Assembly (NCBI RefSeq): GCF_014466955.1
Contig: NZ_AP023396.1
Location: forward strand, 5,952,001-6,016,000
DNA: 64,000 bases
DNA from: Nocardia wallacei
GTDB lineage: Bacteria > Actinomycetota > Actinomycetes > Mycobacteriales > Mycobacteriaceae
Reading direction: 5' to 3'
Shown: positions 16,872 to 26,062 of the stretch, piece by piece
Position numbering within the stretch: the stretch's first letter is position 1
How the letters are laid out: each line of letters starts with the position of its first letter
Notes under the pieces: model-generated
Databases searched by the model: none
What the model saw: the letters and a program-made list of their open reading frames with translations, nothing else
Told to the model about the DNA's origin: nothing
Position numbers and translations under genes: made by a program

Positions 16872-19711
16872 AGCATGATGTGGTGGTCGGTGACCGGATG
16901 CAGCACCGGGTGATCGAGTTCCGCACCGGTCGGGCCCGGCAGCAGCGGGCCCGACAGCGCGTGGTGGTCGGCGGCGGACAGGCCCACCGGCCAGGCCGTG
17001 GCATCGGCCGAATCGGCTTGGTACGACACGGGTTTCACCGGGTGCACGCCACCCGGCGCCGGGTCGATGGTCGTCGGCGGCTTCACCGTCTGCGGCTGGG
17101 TCATCGGCTGCGTGTGGGTCGCGGCGCCGCCGCTGTCGCCGGGATCCGGCTGCACCGGCTTGCTGATGCTGGGAACCGTCGGGGCATGACTGGGCATGGT
17201 AGTGGGGTCGGAGCCGGTCGGTTCGTGGGAGGGCAGGGCGGGTTCGCGGCTCGGGCCCTCGTGTGCGGGGAGGGTCGCGGTCGGCTCGACGCTGTCGGAC
17301 GGGGTGGGGCGGTGTACGCCGCCGGGCTGGTCGGAGTCGGTGTCGCGCGGCGGCGTGACCGTGGGGGTGACGCTGGTGGGGTCGGTGTCCCTGGTCCCGC
17401 TCGGGGACGTTCCCGGCCTGGTGGTGCTGTCCGGCGTGGAGGGGTCGGGTTTGGTGGTGGTCGGCTCGGTGGTCGGCGCGACCGTGGTCGACCGGCCCGG
17501 GCCGAAGATCGGCAGGCTCGGCGCGCTCGGGTCGGTGCTGTGCGGCGACGTGCCGCCGGGGGTGGTGGGCCCGACATGCGGCAGGGTCGACGGCGTGGCG
17601 CTGCCGGTCAGCGCCTGGGTGGGCGTCGACGACGGCGAATCACCCTGCGGGCGAGCCGAACCCGGGTGCCCGGCATGATCCGAACCACGGTCGGACAGCG
17701 ACGGCCCGGCCACGACGGGAACGGTCAGCGGCACCGAACCGGGGTGGGCGAACAGGACATTGCCGACCGGATGCGCGGCCACCTCCGGCTGCACGGTGTT
17801 CTGCAGCGGTGTCACGGCGACCGGCTGCGCGACGACCGGGGCGGGCGGCGGCACCGGCGCGGGCGGCGCCGCGATGGGCGCGGAAGCGGTCGAAATAGGT
17901 TGCGCGACAGCGATGTTCGATACCGGCGCGGCGGCGGCCATGGGCGCGGGAGCGGCGGCCGCCAAGGGTGCGGGAACCCCCACCGCGCTCACGGCAACCG
18001 GAACCGGCGCTCCACCCACCGCGGGTGCCCCACCCACCAACCCCCCGGCCTGACCACCCGAACCAACCCCCGGCACCCCCGAACCAGCGGCCTGAGAACC
18101 CCCCGAACCGCCGGGCTGCACCCCCACGCCCCCAACCCCCTGTCCCCCGACGTCATTCACACCCGCCGACTCAACCCCCTGCCCACCTTGCGAATCACCG
18201 GCCGACGCACCCCCAACCCCCGGCACGCCCACCCGGCCAACACCCTGCACGCCATGCGCCCCCACACCCTGCACACCTACCGAGCCAGCGCCCTGCGCAC
18301 CAACGCTCTGCGCACCCACCGCGCCAGCACCCTGCACACCGTGTCCGCCAACGCTCTGCGCGCCCAACGGATCAGCACCCTGCACACCGTGTGCACCGAC
18401 GCTCTGCGCGCCCGACGGATCAGCGCTCTGCGCACCGACGGGCTGCGTGCGCAAGGGGACGGCATCCTGCATGCCGTGGGGATCGGCGGGCTGCGGGTCC
18501 ATCGGGCCTACGGTGTGCGCGCCAATGGTGTTCGCGCTCAATGTGTCAGCGCCGTGTATGCCGGTGATGGGCGCTCCGCCTGTTGCACCGTGTGGTTCGG
18601 TGGGTGCGGAATCTGTTGCGGTGCCCGCGAGGTTCGGGGCGGAGGACGTGCCCGGGGCTTGTGCGCCGAGGGCGGCGAGGTCGCCGTCGTCGGCGGAGGC
18701 GCTCGAGGTGTTGCCGAGCCAGTCGCCGTAGTGGTCGAGTTGGTGGCCGACGTCGCCGACGACGATGTCGAGTTGGGCGCTGCCGGTCACCCAGATGCCG
18801 TCGAGGCCGATGTGGGCGTCGAGCGTCGCCTGCGTGTCGAAGAACACGCCGAACATGTCGCCGTCGCCGATGCCGTCGAACGCGTAGCCGGGGGCGGTGC
18901 CGTCGGGCAGGCCGAAGCCGTTGGCGCCCAGCCCGTTCATGCCCGGCAGATTCAGGCTGCCGGTGCCGGGCAGACCGAGGCCGTGCCCGAACGAGCCCGC
19001 CGGATGCGGGTGCGCGTCGAACGGCCCGAACCAATGCCCGTCCTCGTCGTCGGGCAGCACATGGCCGGACGAGGCGACGTCCCCGACCGTGGAGCTGGTC
19101 GGATGCGTCAGATAACCGGGCAGGTCGAAGCCGTCGTCGCTGAAGCCGGGCAGGCCCGGCAGTCCGAAACCGGGATCGCTGAGCGAACCGAACGGCACCG
19201 ACCCGGAATCGCCGTAGTCGGGCATCGTCGACTGCCCCGAACCGGGCGCCTGTCCCCCGGATCCACCCGACGTGACCGACGGCGAATACCCGTCACCCGT
19301 CGGGACCGAGTACCAGTACCCGCCACCGTTGAAAGAGCCGTCCGGCGTGGACAACCCGAAGCCACCATCCGGCGGCGGAGCCCACTGGTGCGGAGCGGGC
19401 GCGGCCGGAGCCGCCGGAGCGGTCCCGCCCAGCGCCGGGGGCGGCACGGAATCCGGATCCGGATCGGGATAGGTCACCACCGGACTCGGCGCGTCCGGCT
19501 GCGGATCGTTGGGAACCAGACCCGTGATGCGGCTGGTGTGCGACTCGTTGGTGGGCGCCGGGGAACCGTTGGAAGCGATCAGCGCGCCGCCGGTGACATA
19601 CGCGCCCGCCCGCGCCACCCGCGCGACGCCGGTGGCGACACGATATGCGGCGTCTCCCGCGTGATCGCCCGCGCCCGGATCGTCGTCCTCGATGGGCAGG
19701 TCACGCGTCAT
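16868..19711 (-). CDS. Long Gly/Pro-rich repetitive protein, IniB-like
   Basis: This 947-residue low-complexity protein contains an N-terminal segment of about 70 residues with GVARVARAGAYVTGGALIAS, a Pro/Gly-rich region, a more ordered patch near 280-330 (GVFFDTQATLDAHIGLDGIWVTGSAQLDI) and Gly-Val-Gln-Ser repeats at about 410-505. A Pro/Thr/Ser-rich region follows, then a conserved-looking tail. No signal peptide or clear helix is seen. The order, long glycine-rich protein then dynamin-like GTPase, mirrors mycobacterial iniB-iniA, so I call it IniB-like by context and composition, not by sequence match. The opposite strand is also open but codes an Arg-rich shadow. Confidence 0.65.
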   Translation of the reverse strand: MTRDLPIEDDDPGAGDHAGDAAYRVATGVARVARAGAYVTGGALIASNGSPAPTNESHTSRITGLVPNDPQPDAPSPVVTYPDPDPDSVPPPALGGTAPAAPAAPAPHQWAPPPDGGFGLSTPDGSFNGGGYWYSVPTGDGYSPSVTSGGSGGQAPGSGQSTMPDYGDSGSVPFGSLSDPGFGLPGLPGFSDDGFDLPGYLTHPTSSTVGDVASSGHVLPDDEDGHWFGPFDAHPHPAGSFGHGLGLPGTGSLNLPGMNGLGANGFGLPDGTAPGYAFDGIGDGDMFGVFFDTQATLDAHIGLDGIWVTGSAQLDIVVGDVGHQLDHYGDWLGNTSSASADDGDLAALGAQAPGTSSAPNLAGTATDSAPTEPHGATGGAPITGIHGADTLSANTIGAHTVGPMDPQPADPHGMQDAVPLRTQPVGAQSADPSGAQSVGAHGVQGADPLGAQSVGGHGVQGAGAVGAQSVGAQGAGSVGVQGVGAHGVQGVGRVGVPGVGGASAGDSQGGQGVESAGVNDVGGQGVGGVGVQPGGSGGSQAAGSGVPGVGSGGQAGGLVGGAPAVGGAPVPVAVSAVGVPAPLAAAAPAPMAAAAPVSNIAVAQPISTASAPIAAPPAPVPPPAPVVAQPVAVTPLQNTVQPEVAAHPVGNVLFAHPGSVPLTVPVVAGPSLSDRGSDHAGHPGSARPQGDSPSSTPTQALTGSATPSTLPHVGPTTPGGTSPHSTDPSAPSLPIFGPGRSTTVAPTTEPTTTKPDPSTPDSTTRPGTSPSGTRDTDPTSVTPTVTPPRDTDSDQPGGVHRPTPSDSVEPTATLPAHEGPSREPALPSHEPTGSDPTTMPSHAPTVPSISKPVQPDPGDSGGAATHTQPMTQPQTVKPPTTIDPAPGGVHPVKPVSYQADSADATAWPVGLSAADHHALSGPLLPGPTGAELDHPVLHPVTDHHIML
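18195..18475 (-). repeat. Degenerate 16-residue repeats inside the IniB-like gene
   Basis: The coded unit is close to GAQSVGAHGVQGADPL. Near-exact 48-bp copies are visible at the DNA level around 18300-18430, with more diverged copies toward 18195. Unit length varies (13-16 residues), so these are protein repeats, not a CRISPR or satellite. Confidence 0.7.
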
Positions 19712-19730
19712 ACAAACTCCGCTCTCAGGT

Positions 19731-19750
19731 GTTCGGTGTCCGAACCGAAC
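19731..19750. promoter_or_regulatory. Inverted repeat upstream of IniB-like gene
   Basis: GTTCGGTGTCCGAACCGAAC has perfect 7-base arms (GTTCGGT/ACCGAAC) separated by 6 bases, ending 20 bases before the ATG of the IniB-like gene. Size and position fit an operator or a leader hairpin controlling the IniB-like/dynamin unit. The other 220 bases up to the lepA stop hold no gene I can see. Confidence 0.4.
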
Positions 19751-19972
19751 GGTGGTGTTGCCAATTGAGATCGCTTTACACCTTATTTCCGGACAACCGG
19801 CCTGTCACATCCTTCGGCCCTGGTCGGCCCGGCCGTCATTGAACCGCCGGACGGGAACGCCCGCATACGCCGGTGCGCTCCACATCCTGGCAGCGCTCGT
19901 TTCAGTATGAAAGCCCCAAGATCAACGGGCAATACCAACCGGTCAAGCGCTCAGACCAGCGGTTTCGCGCCG

Positions 19973-21817
19973 CTACTTGCCCTTCGACTTATCCGCCGAC
20001 GACTCCGTGGAGAGCGCCGCCACAAAGGCCTCCTGCGGCACATCGACCCGACCGATCGTCTTCATGCGCTTCTTGCCCTCCTTCTGCTTCTCCAGCAGCT
20101 TGCGCTTGCGGCTGATATCGCCGCCGTAGCACTTGGCCAGCACGTCCTTGCGAATCGCGCGGATATTCTCGCGGGCGATGACCTTCGACCCGACGGCCGC
20201 CTGAATCGGCACCTCGAACTGCTGGCGCGGGATCAGCTCCTTGAGCTTCTCGGTCATCCGCCGCCCGTAGGCCTGCGCCGCGTCGCGATGCACGATCGCC
20301 GAGAACGCGTCGACCGCCTCGCCCTGCAGCAGGATGTCCACCTTCACCAGGTCGGCCTCCTGCTCGCCCGCCTCCTCGTAATCGAGGCTGGCATAACCGC
20401 GGGTGCGCGACTTCAGCGAATCGAAGAAATCGAAAATGATCTCCGCCATCGGCAGCGTGTACCGCATCTCGACGCGCGTCTCCGACAGATAATCCATGCC
20501 GCCCAGCTCCCCGCGGCGCGACTGGCACAGCTCCATGATCGAGCCGATGAATTCGCTCGGCGAGATGATGGTGACCTTCACGATCGGCTCGTACACCGCC
20601 CGCGACTTGCCCTCCGGCCAGTACGACGGATTCGTGACGACGTGCTCGGTGCCGTCCTCCATGAGCACGCGGTAGATCACGTTGGGCGCGGTGGAGATCA
20701 GATCCAGATCGAATTCGCGCTGCAGTCGCTCGCGAGTGATCTCCATGTGCAGCAGGCCCAGGAACCCACAGCGGAAACCGAAGCCCAGCGCCACCGACGT
20801 CTCCGGCTGATAGGTCAGCGCGGCGTCGTTGAGCTGCAGCTTGTCGAGAGCGTCACGCAGATCCGGATAGTCCGAGCCGTCCACCGGATACAGGCCGGAG
20901 AACACCATCGGCGACGGCTCCCGGTACCCGGTGAGCGGTTCGGCGGCGCCGCCCCGCGCGAAGGTCACCGTGTCACCGACCTTCGACTGACGCACATCCT
21001 TCACACCGGTGATGAGGTAGCCGACCTCACCGACGCCGAGCCCCTGCGTCGGCTTCGGCTCCGGGGAGACGATGCCGATCTCCAGCAACTCGTGCGTCGC
21101 GCCGGTCGACATCATCTTGATCTTCTCGCGCGGCGTCAGCTTGCCGTCCACCACGCGGACATAGGTGACCACGCCCCGATAGGTGTCGTAGACCGAGTCG
21201 AAGATCATGGCGCGCGCCGGCGAATCGGACTCGCCCACCGGCGCCGGGACCTTCTCGATCACGGTGTTCAGCAACTCCGGCACGCCCACACCGGTCTTAC
21301 CCGACACCCGCAGCACGTCCTCCGGCTCACAGCCCACGATATGGGCGAGTTCGGCGGCATAGCGATCCGGATCCGCGGCGGGCAGATCGATCTTGTTGAG
21401 GACCGGGATGACCTCGAGATCCTTGTCCAGCGCCAGATAGAGATTGGCCAGCGTCTGCGCCTCGATCCCCTGCGCCGCGTCGACCAGCAGGATCGCGCCC
21501 TCACACGCCTCCAGCGCCCGCGACACCTCGTAGGTGAAGTCGACGTGACCCGGAGTGTCGATCAGGTGCATCACGTAATCGGTGCCCTCGACCGACCACG
21601 GCAGCCGGACGTTCTGGGCCTTGATGGTGATACCGCGCTCGCGCTCGATATCCATCCGGTCCAGATACTGCGCGCGCATCTGCCGCTCCTCGACCACCCC
21701 GGTCAGCTGCAGCATCCGGTCGGCCAGGGTGGACTTCCCGTGGTCGATGTGGGCGATGATGCAGAAGTTCCGGATCCGCGCGGGATCGGTGAACGTCGTA
21801 TCGGCGAAGCTAGGCAC
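19973..21817 (-). CDS. lepA: Elongation factor 4 (back-translocase)
   Basis: The 614-residue translational GTPase has G1 AHIDHGKST (22-30), effector region [12 protein letters not shown]3 DTPGH and G4 NKID, and ends with the LepA-specific C-terminal domain ([17 protein letters not shown]...). It binds ribosomes and assists stalled or mis-translocated complexes. GTG 21817 (VPSFADTTF) was chosen because AGGAG lies 7 bases upstream and homologs start here; the frame upstream is non-coding. It is monocistronic. Upstream sits a large inverted repeat. Confidence 0.97.
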   Translation of the reverse strand: MPSFADTTFTDPARIRNFCIIAHIDHGKSTLADRMLQLTGVVEERQMRAQYLDRMDIERERGITIKAQNVRLPWSVEGTDYVMHLIDTPGHVDFTYEVSRALEACEGAILLVDAAQGIEAQTLANLYLALDKDLEVIPVLNKIDLPAADPDRYAAELAHIVGCEPEDVLRVSGKTGVGVPELLNTVIEKVPAPVGESDSPARAMIFDSVYDTYRGVVTYVRVVDGKLTPREKIKMMSTGATHELLEIGIVSPEPKPTQGLGVGEVGYLITGVKDVRQSKVGDTVTFARGGAAEPLTGYREPSPMVFSGLYPVDGSDYPDLRDALDKLQLNDAALTYQPETSVALGFGFRCGFLGLLHMEITRERLQREFDLDLISTAPNVIYRVLMEDGTEHVVTNPSYWPEGKSRAVYEPIVKVTIISPSEFIGSIMELCQSRRGELGGMDYLSETRVEMRYTLPMAEIIFDFFDSLKSRTRGYASLDYEEAGEQEADLVKVDILLQGEAVDAFSAIVHRDAAQAYGRRMTEKLKELIPRQQFEVPIQAAVGSKVIARENIRAIRKDVLAKCYGGDISRKRKLLEKQKEGKKRMKTIGRVDVPQEAFVAALSTESSADKSKGK

Positions 21818-22244
21818 TCCACTCCTGTGTCTGATTGCGCCGCCTCCGGCGTCGCGGGTTTGCGGTGTTCGATTGCCGCGGCTCCGCCACGGCGGGTTTA
21901 CGGCGCCCTTGTGGCTCTGTTTTCGGTGGCCGCCGCTGGCTCCTTCGTCGCATGCGCGGCGACCACCGAAAACAGAGCCGCGCCGCAAACCGTGGTGGTT
22001 AGGCGGTGGGGTTCACTTACGTTTCAGCTTATGGGCAAGCTCGGGTGAAGTTGTAACGCCCCTCCCCATGGGGCAGGTCTGTGGCGTGCCAGGCGACCCA
22101 GATCACAGCTCGAGCTATGTCCCTGGTCTGCCACATGCCTGTTCGTGATCGGGTCCCGCAGGCTGGCGGACGGCAGTTTCGCCCCTCGCGCAAAGGGGTT
22201 GGGGTGGGGTGAGTTTGCGTGCTCGCGCCGTTATAGTCCGACTC
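21818..22244. other. Divergent intergenic region of lepA and the PemK-like gene
   Basis: The 427 bases hold the promoters of both genes. The most visible structure is the inverted repeat at 21895-21991, annotated separately. The rest (21992-22244) shows no gene. Confidence 0.5.
21895..21991. repeat. Large inverted repeat (potential long stem-loop)
   Basis: GGCTCTGTTTTCGGTGG at 21913-21929 is perfectly complementary to 21963-21979, with a 33-base spacer that is itself partly self-complementary. After a 6-base bulge on one side the pairing resumes: GGTTTACGGCGC (21895-21906) against GCGCCGCAAACC (21980-21991) with one mismatch. It lies about 80 bases upstream of the lepA start, within or beside its promoter. 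Confidence 0.7.
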
Positions 22245-22814
22245 ATGGCCAGCACGTGGAGCTCACTCGGCAAGCAGTTGGGGACCATTGCCAGGGAGCA
22301 GGGGCCCAAGATCGTGAAGAAGCAGGCGCCGAAGCTGGTGGGGCGGGTGCAGCGGTCGCCGGTGTGGGAGCGGGCGCTGGGGCGGCGGAAAGCGCCGGTG
22401 GTGGCGGTGCGGCCGACGGCGTCGACGCCGGTGCCGACGCGGGAGCGGGCCCGGCAGGTGGTGTACTGCCCGCAGTTGGACGGGCGGGCGGATCCCGGTG
22501 AGATCGTCTGGACCTGGGTGCCTTTCGAGGAGGACCCGAGCAACGGCAAGGACCGGCCGGTGCTGGTGGTGGGCCGGGAACGGAAAACGCTGCTGGGGCT
22601 TATGCTCTCGTCGAACCCGGAACGTGCTCACGACCACCATTGGATCGAGATCGGTTCGGGGCCTTGGGATTACGCGGGGCGGCCGAGCTGGGTGCGACTG
22701 GATCGGGTGCTGGACGTGCCGGAGGCGGGCATCCGCCGCGAGGGTGCGGTACTGCCGCGCAAGACCTTCGATCGGGTCGCGCACCGGCTCTGCGCGGAGT
22801 ACCACTGGTTCTGA
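22245..22814 (+). CDS. PemK/MazF-like domain protein
   Basis: The 189-residue protein has a basic N-terminal leader of about 65 residues, then a PemK/MazF-like beta-barrel: GEIVWTWVPFEEDPSNGKDRPVLV, LLGLMLSSNP and an end in DRVAHRLCAEYHWF. Family toxins are RNases, but this gene has no antitoxin partner and sits in a fixed place beside lepA (as Rv2405 in mycobacteria, by memory), so a housekeeping role is more likely than a mobile toxin-antitoxin system. ATG 22245 matches the length of the mycobacterial relative. Confidence 0.75.
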   Translation: MASTWSSLGKQLGTIAREQGPKIVKKQAPKLVGRVQRSPVWERALGRRKAPVVAVRPTASTPVPTRERARQVVYCPQLDGRADPGEIVWTWVPFEEDPSNGKDRPVLVVGRERKTLLGLMLSSNPERAHDHHWIEIGSGPWDYAGRPSWVRLDRVLDVPEAGIRREGAVLPRKTFDRVAHRLCAEYHWF

Positions 22815-22847
22815 ACAAGCCGGGCGGACGACGACGAAGGGGGCGCA

Positions 22848-23699
22848 GTGGACAGCACGCCCGAGGACAGCACCGCGGCCCTGCGACGAATCATCGAACG
22901 CAATTGGGACGCACGCACTCCCATCCATGTGGCCTCGCGGTTCTACGGCGTCGACGGCAGCCGGGACGCGGACTCGTGGTTCGCTCCGTTCGAATGGGAC
23001 GACCTCGGCCCACTCGCCGGCCGCGACCTGGTGCACCTGCAATGCCATCTGGGCACCGAGACCATCGCCTTCGCGCGGCGCGGTGCCCGCGCGACCGGGC
23101 TCGACATCTCCGGCCGCGCGATCGAGTACGCGCACCGCATCGCCGACGACCACGGCGTGCGCATCGACTACGTCAGATCCGATGTGTACGACGCGGTCCG
23201 CGCCCTCGGTCCCGAGCGCTTCGACATCGTCTACACGGGCAAGGGCGCGCTGTGCTACCTGCCCGACCTGGACCGCTGGGCCGCGGTGGTCCGCGACCTG
23301 CTGCGGCCCGGCGGCCGGTTGTCCCTCGTGGAGTTCCATCCCCTGCTGACCTCGCTGGGCCCGAAACCCGGCCCGGACGACGGCCCGGAACTGCTGCTGC
23401 GCCACGACTATCTCGAAGGCCGCGGCGCCGTGGAGCACAACGCCACCCACACCTACACCGACGGACCCGCTCTGCCCGCCGACGCGACGCGCGTCTACGA
23501 ATGGGCGCACGGGCTCGGCCACGTCGTCACGGCCCTGGTCCGGGCGGGACTGACGGTCACCGGCCTGCGCGAGACCGAACTGCTGCCGTGGCCGCGCTGG
23601 GAACGTATGGTCCGCGACGAGGCGAGCGGATGGTGGCGGCTACCCGAGAACGACCCGCGGGTGCCGCTGCTCTACGCCGTCACCGCCGCCAAGCCGTGA
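22848..23699 (+). CDS. SAM-dependent methyltransferase
   Basis: The 283-residue class I methyltransferase has motif I VHLQCHLGTETIAFAR and motif II ATGLDIS, followed by a post-II acidic loop YVRSDVYDA and motif IV region FDIVYTGKGALCYL. GTG 22848 is preceded by AAGGGGG. The substrate is unknown. It lies 33 bases after the PemK-like gene and may share its transcript. It interrupts the mycobacterial-type order, so it is probably an accessory insertion. Confidence 0.8.
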   Translation: MDSTPEDSTAALRRIIERNWDARTPIHVASRFYGVDGSRDADSWFAPFEWDDLGPLAGRDLVHLQCHLGTETIAFARRGARATGLDISGRAIEYAHRIADDHGVRIDYVRSDVYDAVRALGPERFDIVYTGKGALCYLPDLDRWAAVVRDLLRPGGRLSLVEFHPLLTSLGPKPGPDDGPELLLRHDYLEGRGAVEHNATHTYTDGPALPADATRVYEWAHGLGHVVTALVRAGLTVTGLRETELLPWPRWERMVRDEASGWWRLPENDPRVPLLYAVTAAKP

Positions 23700-23706
23700 C
23701 ACCGAA

Positions 23707-24498
23707 TCACGAGGCCATGTTCCGGGAGCGGCCGAACAGCAGCCCGTACACCAGCGCGCCGAGCAGCCCGCCGATGAGCGGGAACACCACGAACACCCAG
23801 ACCTGAGCGAGCGCACCCGGCTGGTAGGGCGCGACGGCCAGGCTGCGGGCCGGATTCACCGAGGTGTTGTCGATCGGGATCGAGATGAGGTGGGCCACCG
23901 CGAGCGTGATGCCGATGGACAGCCCGGCCAGCGGCACATCCGACAGCTGATCGGTGGAGGCCAGCACCACGAACACCAGCAGCGCCGTCAGGATCACCTC
24001 CACGGTGATGGCCGCGGCCAGGCCGTAACCGTTCTGCACCAACGTCCCCATCGGACCGTCCACCTGCAGCTTCGACGGACTGTGCGCGCCCCATCCGTTC
24101 GCGCCGAGACCGTCGCGGACGCGGTGGTAGCTCGGCAGGTTCTGCGCCAGCGCGTACACCACCGCGCCGGCCGCGAACCCGCCGATCAACTGCGCCACAA
24201 CGTAATAGAACGCGGTGATCGCGGTGATCCGCCCCAGCACGAACTGGCCCAGCGTCACCGCCGGGTTCACGTGACATCCCGAGATCGGCCCGATCGCGTA
24301 CACCAGGAACAGCAGCGTGAACCCGAACGCCAGCGCCACCCCGAGCGCGCTCACCCGCTCCCCCGCGATGACCGCGGTGCCCACGCCCCCGAGCACCAGC
24401 ACGAAGGTGCCGATCGCCTCGGCCAGCAGCTTGCGCGTCAGCGGCACCGGCCGCCGTTCGACGTCTTCCTCGACAACTTCCTGAGCAGTCGGAGACAT
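23707..24498 (-). CDS. aqpZ: Aquaporin Z-type water channel
   Basis: The 263-residue MIP-family channel has six membrane segments and both pore motifs, CHVNPAVT in the first half and TSVNPARS in the second. The constriction-type residues look water-selective rather than glycerol-type (short loop and Arg after the second NPA). ATG 24498 (MSPTAQEV) has AGGGTGG upstream. An N-terminal cytoplasmic tail of about 22 residues is acidic then basic. It is convergent with the methyltransferase, 7 bases apart. Confidence 0.92.
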   Translation of the reverse strand: MSPTAQEVVEEDVERRPVPLTRKLLAEAIGTFVLVLGGVGTAVIAGERVSALGVALAFGFTLLFLVYAIGPISGCHVNPAVTLGQFVLGRITAITAFYYVVAQLIGGFAAGAVVYALAQNLPSYHRVRDGLGANGWGAHSPSKLQVDGPMGTLVQNGYGLAAAITVEVILTALLVFVVLASTDQLSDVPLAGLSIGITLAVAHLISIPIDNTSVNPARSLAVAPYQPGALAQVWVFVVFPLIGGLLGALVYGLLFGRSRNMAS

Positions 24499-24647
24499 GT
24501 ATCTGCCACCCTTCCCGTTCGAACGGAATGCTTCGAGATCAGGTAACGCGCGGAGAATTCGGACGCTACGCCGGCCGGTACCCCGGCACAACGGAAACCG
24601 CGCCGCCACGCCGGACTTTCATGAATCGGGCACACGGCGCGCGGCGA

Positions 24648-25850
24648 TCAGCCCGCGGAATCGAGCAGTATCGGCAGCTCGATCGGCCCGGTCGTGCTGA
24701 TCTGCGGCGCGTATGCCAGATCCGCCGGATCGCAGGCGAGCGCCAGCCGCGGAAACCGGTTGAACAGCATCGACAGTGCGATGCGGCTCTCCAGCCGGGC
24801 CAGCGGCGCGCCCAGGCAGAAATGCGGTCCGCGGCCGAAGGCCAGCTGGTCGCGGTGGTCGTGGTCGATGTCGAAGGTGTCCGCGTCGGGGTAGTGCCGC
24901 GCGTCGCGGCCCACACCGCCGTGCCAGAGCACCATGCTGCCCGCCGGGATGTCCACGCCCGCCACCGTGACGTCGCGCAGCGGATAGCGCATGAGCGCGC
25001 CGACGACCGGCGAGCCGTAGCGCAGCGCCTCCTCCACCACATCGGCCCAGCGGGACTGCTCGAGCGCCTTGGCGCGCTGCTCCGGATTCGTACACAGGGT
25101 GACCACGGCCGTGCTCAGCAGATGCACGGTCGTCTCGTGCCCGGCGACGATCACCAGCCACAGCATGTTGACCAGTTCCTCGGTGGTCAGATCGTTGTCC
25201 TCGTTGGCCCGCAGCAGGGCGGTGGTCAGGTCGTCGCCGGGTTCGCGGCATTTGCGGTCGAGCAGTTCGGTGAAGTAGCCGATCATGCCGGTCATCGCGT
25301 TCTGGGCCTGCTCGCCGGTGCTCGTGGCCGACACGATGGTGGCGGTCCAGTCCTTGATCCGGGTCTGCTCCACGCCGGCGGGCACGCCGAACAGCTCGCA
25401 GATCACCCGGACCGGCAGCGGCGTGGTGAAATTCGCGACCAGGTCGATCTCGTTGCCGGCCGGGAAGTTCGCCATCAGATTCGCGGTGATCTGCTCGATC
25501 CGCGGTTCCAGCGCGGCGATCCGGGCGGGGGTGAAGGCCTGGCCGATCGTCTTGCGCAGCCGGCGGTGCTCGAGGCCGTCCAGGTTGAGCATGTGGTCCA
25601 TGTCGGTCAGCGCGCGCAGCGGCCAGTCGGCCGGGATGGTGCCGTCGCGCAGGGCCGGGCAGTTCGCCGCGTTCTTGCCGAACACCTTGTCGTCGAGCAC
25701 CTCGCTGACGGCGCGGTAGCTGACCGCGACGAACGCGGGCACACCCCCGGGCAGTTCGATCGGCACCACCTCACCGGCGGCACGGATGCGGGCGTAGGTC
25801 GCGTGAACGGATTCGCCAGCGGTAGGAAGCTGGATGACCGCGTCGGACAT
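24648..25850 (-). CDS. Cytochrome P450 (bacterial soluble type)
   Basis: The 400-residue P450 has the I-helix oxygen-activation motif AGHETT, the K-helix ExxR in EEALR, and the heme loop FGRGPHFCLGAPLAR with the axial Cys. It resembles CYP107/CYP105-like biosynthetic or catabolic P450s. No redox partner gene is adjacent. ATG 25850 (MSDAVIQLP) gives the usual N-terminus. An AraC-type regulator is divergent at 26063, 212 bases away, and probably controls it. Substrate unknown. Confidence 0.93.
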   Translation of the reverse strand: MSDAVIQLPTAGESVHATYARIRAAGEVVPIELPGGVPAFVAVSYRAVSEVLDDKVFGKNAANCPALRDGTIPADWPLRALTDMDHMLNLDGLEHRRLRKTIGQAFTPARIAALEPRIEQITANLMANFPAGNEIDLVANFTTPLPVRVICELFGVPAGVEQTRIKDWTATIVSATSTGEQAQNAMTGMIGYFTELLDRKCREPGDDLTTALLRANEDNDLTTEELVNMLWLVIVAGHETTVHLLSTAVVTLCTNPEQRAKALEQSRWADVVEEALRYGSPVVGALMRYPLRDVTVAGVDIPAGSMVLWHGGVGRDARHYPDADTFDIDHDHRDQLAFGRGPHFCLGAPLARLESRIALSMLFNRFPRLALACDPADLAYAPQISTTGPIELPILLDSAG

Positions 25851-26062
25851 GATCGTCTCCCAAGAGTTTTCCGGCTGTTCCACCGCAGTCTCGGTGCTGC
25901 CGGGCGCCCGCCGGTACCTCTTGCGGGATCTCCTGCCCGCCAAAACAATTCATCGGCACAAAAACGTAAGTCATCGGGCGGCGGGCTCGCGCCGCTGTCG
26001 CGACTGGTGGAGAATTTCACGCACGCACCGGTCGCCGTCCGAGCCGAGGGATCGAGCCAGCC

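Noticed and set aside
16880..19768. Plus-strand open frame of about 960 codons opposite the IniB-like gene
   Set aside because: Its product is an Arg/His/Gly-rich shadow produced by the GC-rich codons of the minus-strand gene. The minus gene has a proper start and is coupled to the dynamin gene.
19973..21988. lepA start 57 codons upstream
   Set aside because: The upstream part runs through the large inverted repeat and is not LepA-like. GTG 21817 has AGGAG at the right distance.
22245..22814. Mobile MazF-type toxin
   Set aside because: No antitoxin gene adjoins it, and the position beside lepA is conserved as far as I recall, pointing to a backbone gene.
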